This document shows positions 63,720-64,000 of a stretch of 64,000 nt of DNA, one piece after another. Location: the NCBI GenBank assembly GCA_012729315.1, contig JAAYDI010000166.1:46631-110630 (forward strand). The letters are read 5' to 3'. Source of the stretch: Planctomycetaceae bacterium. Lineage in GTDB: Bacteria; Planctomycetota; Planctomycetia; Pirellulales; Pirellulaceae. Position 1 is the stretch's first letter, and each line of letters begins with the position of its first letter. The notes under the pieces are model-generated. The model searched no databases, had not been told where the DNA came from, and worked only from the letters and a program-made list of their open reading frames with translations. The translations under genes and the position numbers were made by a program.

Positions 63720-64000
63720 ACTTGGATCGTGGCGTGGTGAAAGGCCCGAAGAAACGGCCCTGGTGCCGGTTTTACATTTGTTTCACCGGTGAGCCACTTC
63801 GCATTAACGGTTTACTTCTCACTGCAAACCCTGTGTCAGGTTGGCGACCCTGCACCAGGGGTGCGGTACCGGAATAGCTGTCGTCTGGCCGAAGGTCAGT
63901 TCTCACCGTAGCCTGGGGCAACGCCCTTGTCTTTACCCAATACGTGATCCGCAGAGGCTTTGTTTTGCACTGGATCGAAAGGGCTGGCAGCAGCCTCATA
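63720..64000. other. Intergenic end of window (281 bp)
   Basis: An open frame on the minus strand (63772-63999) has no plausible start, signal or similarity, and I do not call it a gene. Nothing else recognised. Confidence 0.3.

Noticed and set aside
63772..63999. Minus-strand 75-codon frame at the window end
   Set aside because: It has no recognised similarity and no ribosome-binding site. It could be part of something outside the window, so I leave it uncalled.

Overview
The window comes from a GC-rich bacterium of the phylum Planctomycetota, most likely the order Pirellulales (inferred). The basis is family content. It has a BBP7-type outer-membrane barrel, a TIGR03009-type protein, NfeD/FloA membrane genes, MoxR/DUF58/BatA genes, DUF1080 and DUF6807 proteins, a giant surface protein with an LEPxxxRLML-type N-terminus, and DUF11 repeats. 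Many secreted proteins have no informative homology. Nothing looks like a phage, conjugative element or intact insertion sequence. The DNA is a chromosomal backbone broken up by short intergenic repeats and relics.

Layout. At 1-0.9 kb a partial gene fuses threonylcarbamoyl-AMP synthase to a low-molecular-weight phosphatase, read from a promoter that carries a tandem palindrome. At 1.2-9.3 kb lies a tight plus-strand operon: NHL lipoprotein, large VWA membrane protein, MoxR, DUF58 and BatA-like protein. At 9.4-13.2 kb are a REP-like hairpin, a ceramidase-like relic, a DedA/VTT protein, an HDOD-degenerate GGDEF regulator, a 28-residue basic protein and a receiver. At 13.3-18.7 kb a minus-strand cluster runs long NfeD, short NfeD, FloA, a proline-rich protein and a beta-hydroxyacid dehydrogenase. 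At 19-27 kb are TIGR03009, TerB and speA, then ispD and tyrS with two uncharacterised proteins. At 27-38 kb most genes are for the cell envelope: LigD-phosphoesterase-like, DUF11 lipoprotein, thioredoxin-like protein, TolC-like lipoprotein and a HEAT-repeat protein. At 38.6-42.2 kb are tmk-holB, a small conserved gene behind a long structured leader, and csrA with a near-consensus promoter. At 42.5-49.5 kb are DUF6807, a secreted protein, UDP-glucuronate decarboxylase, VanZ, DUF1080, tadA and BBP7. At 49.5-64 kb are the giant thioredoxin/cyclophilin/cadherin surface protein, an M50 protease followed by an FHA-cyclase, an (MPG)n protein, a DUF4430-DUF6580 pair, half a tRNA-Ile gene behind a good promoter, a 3-hydroxyacyl-CoA dehydrogenase and a dual-specificity phosphatase.

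Functional themes. There is essential housekeeping (tRNA modification, dTMP kinase, clamp-loader delta prime, TyrRS, isoprenoid synthesis, tRNA A34 deamination). There is membrane and envelope maintenance (FloA/NfeD, MoxR-VWA, TolC-like, BBP7, S2P protease). There is second-messenger and post-transcriptional control (FHA-cyclase, HDOD/GGDEF relic, CsrA). The most unusual items are: the surface protein that joins a WCPGC thioredoxin domain and an intact cyclophilin domain to cadherin-like repeats; the four-hairpin leader of the 75-residue gene; the 5' tRNA-Ile half retained behind its promoter; the tandem palindromic operator at 848-893; and an exact 29-bp sequence found upstream of two unrelated secreted-protein genes. 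Starts were chosen from signal peptides, Shine-Dalgarno sites and family lengths, and several remain uncertain. No database search was possible.
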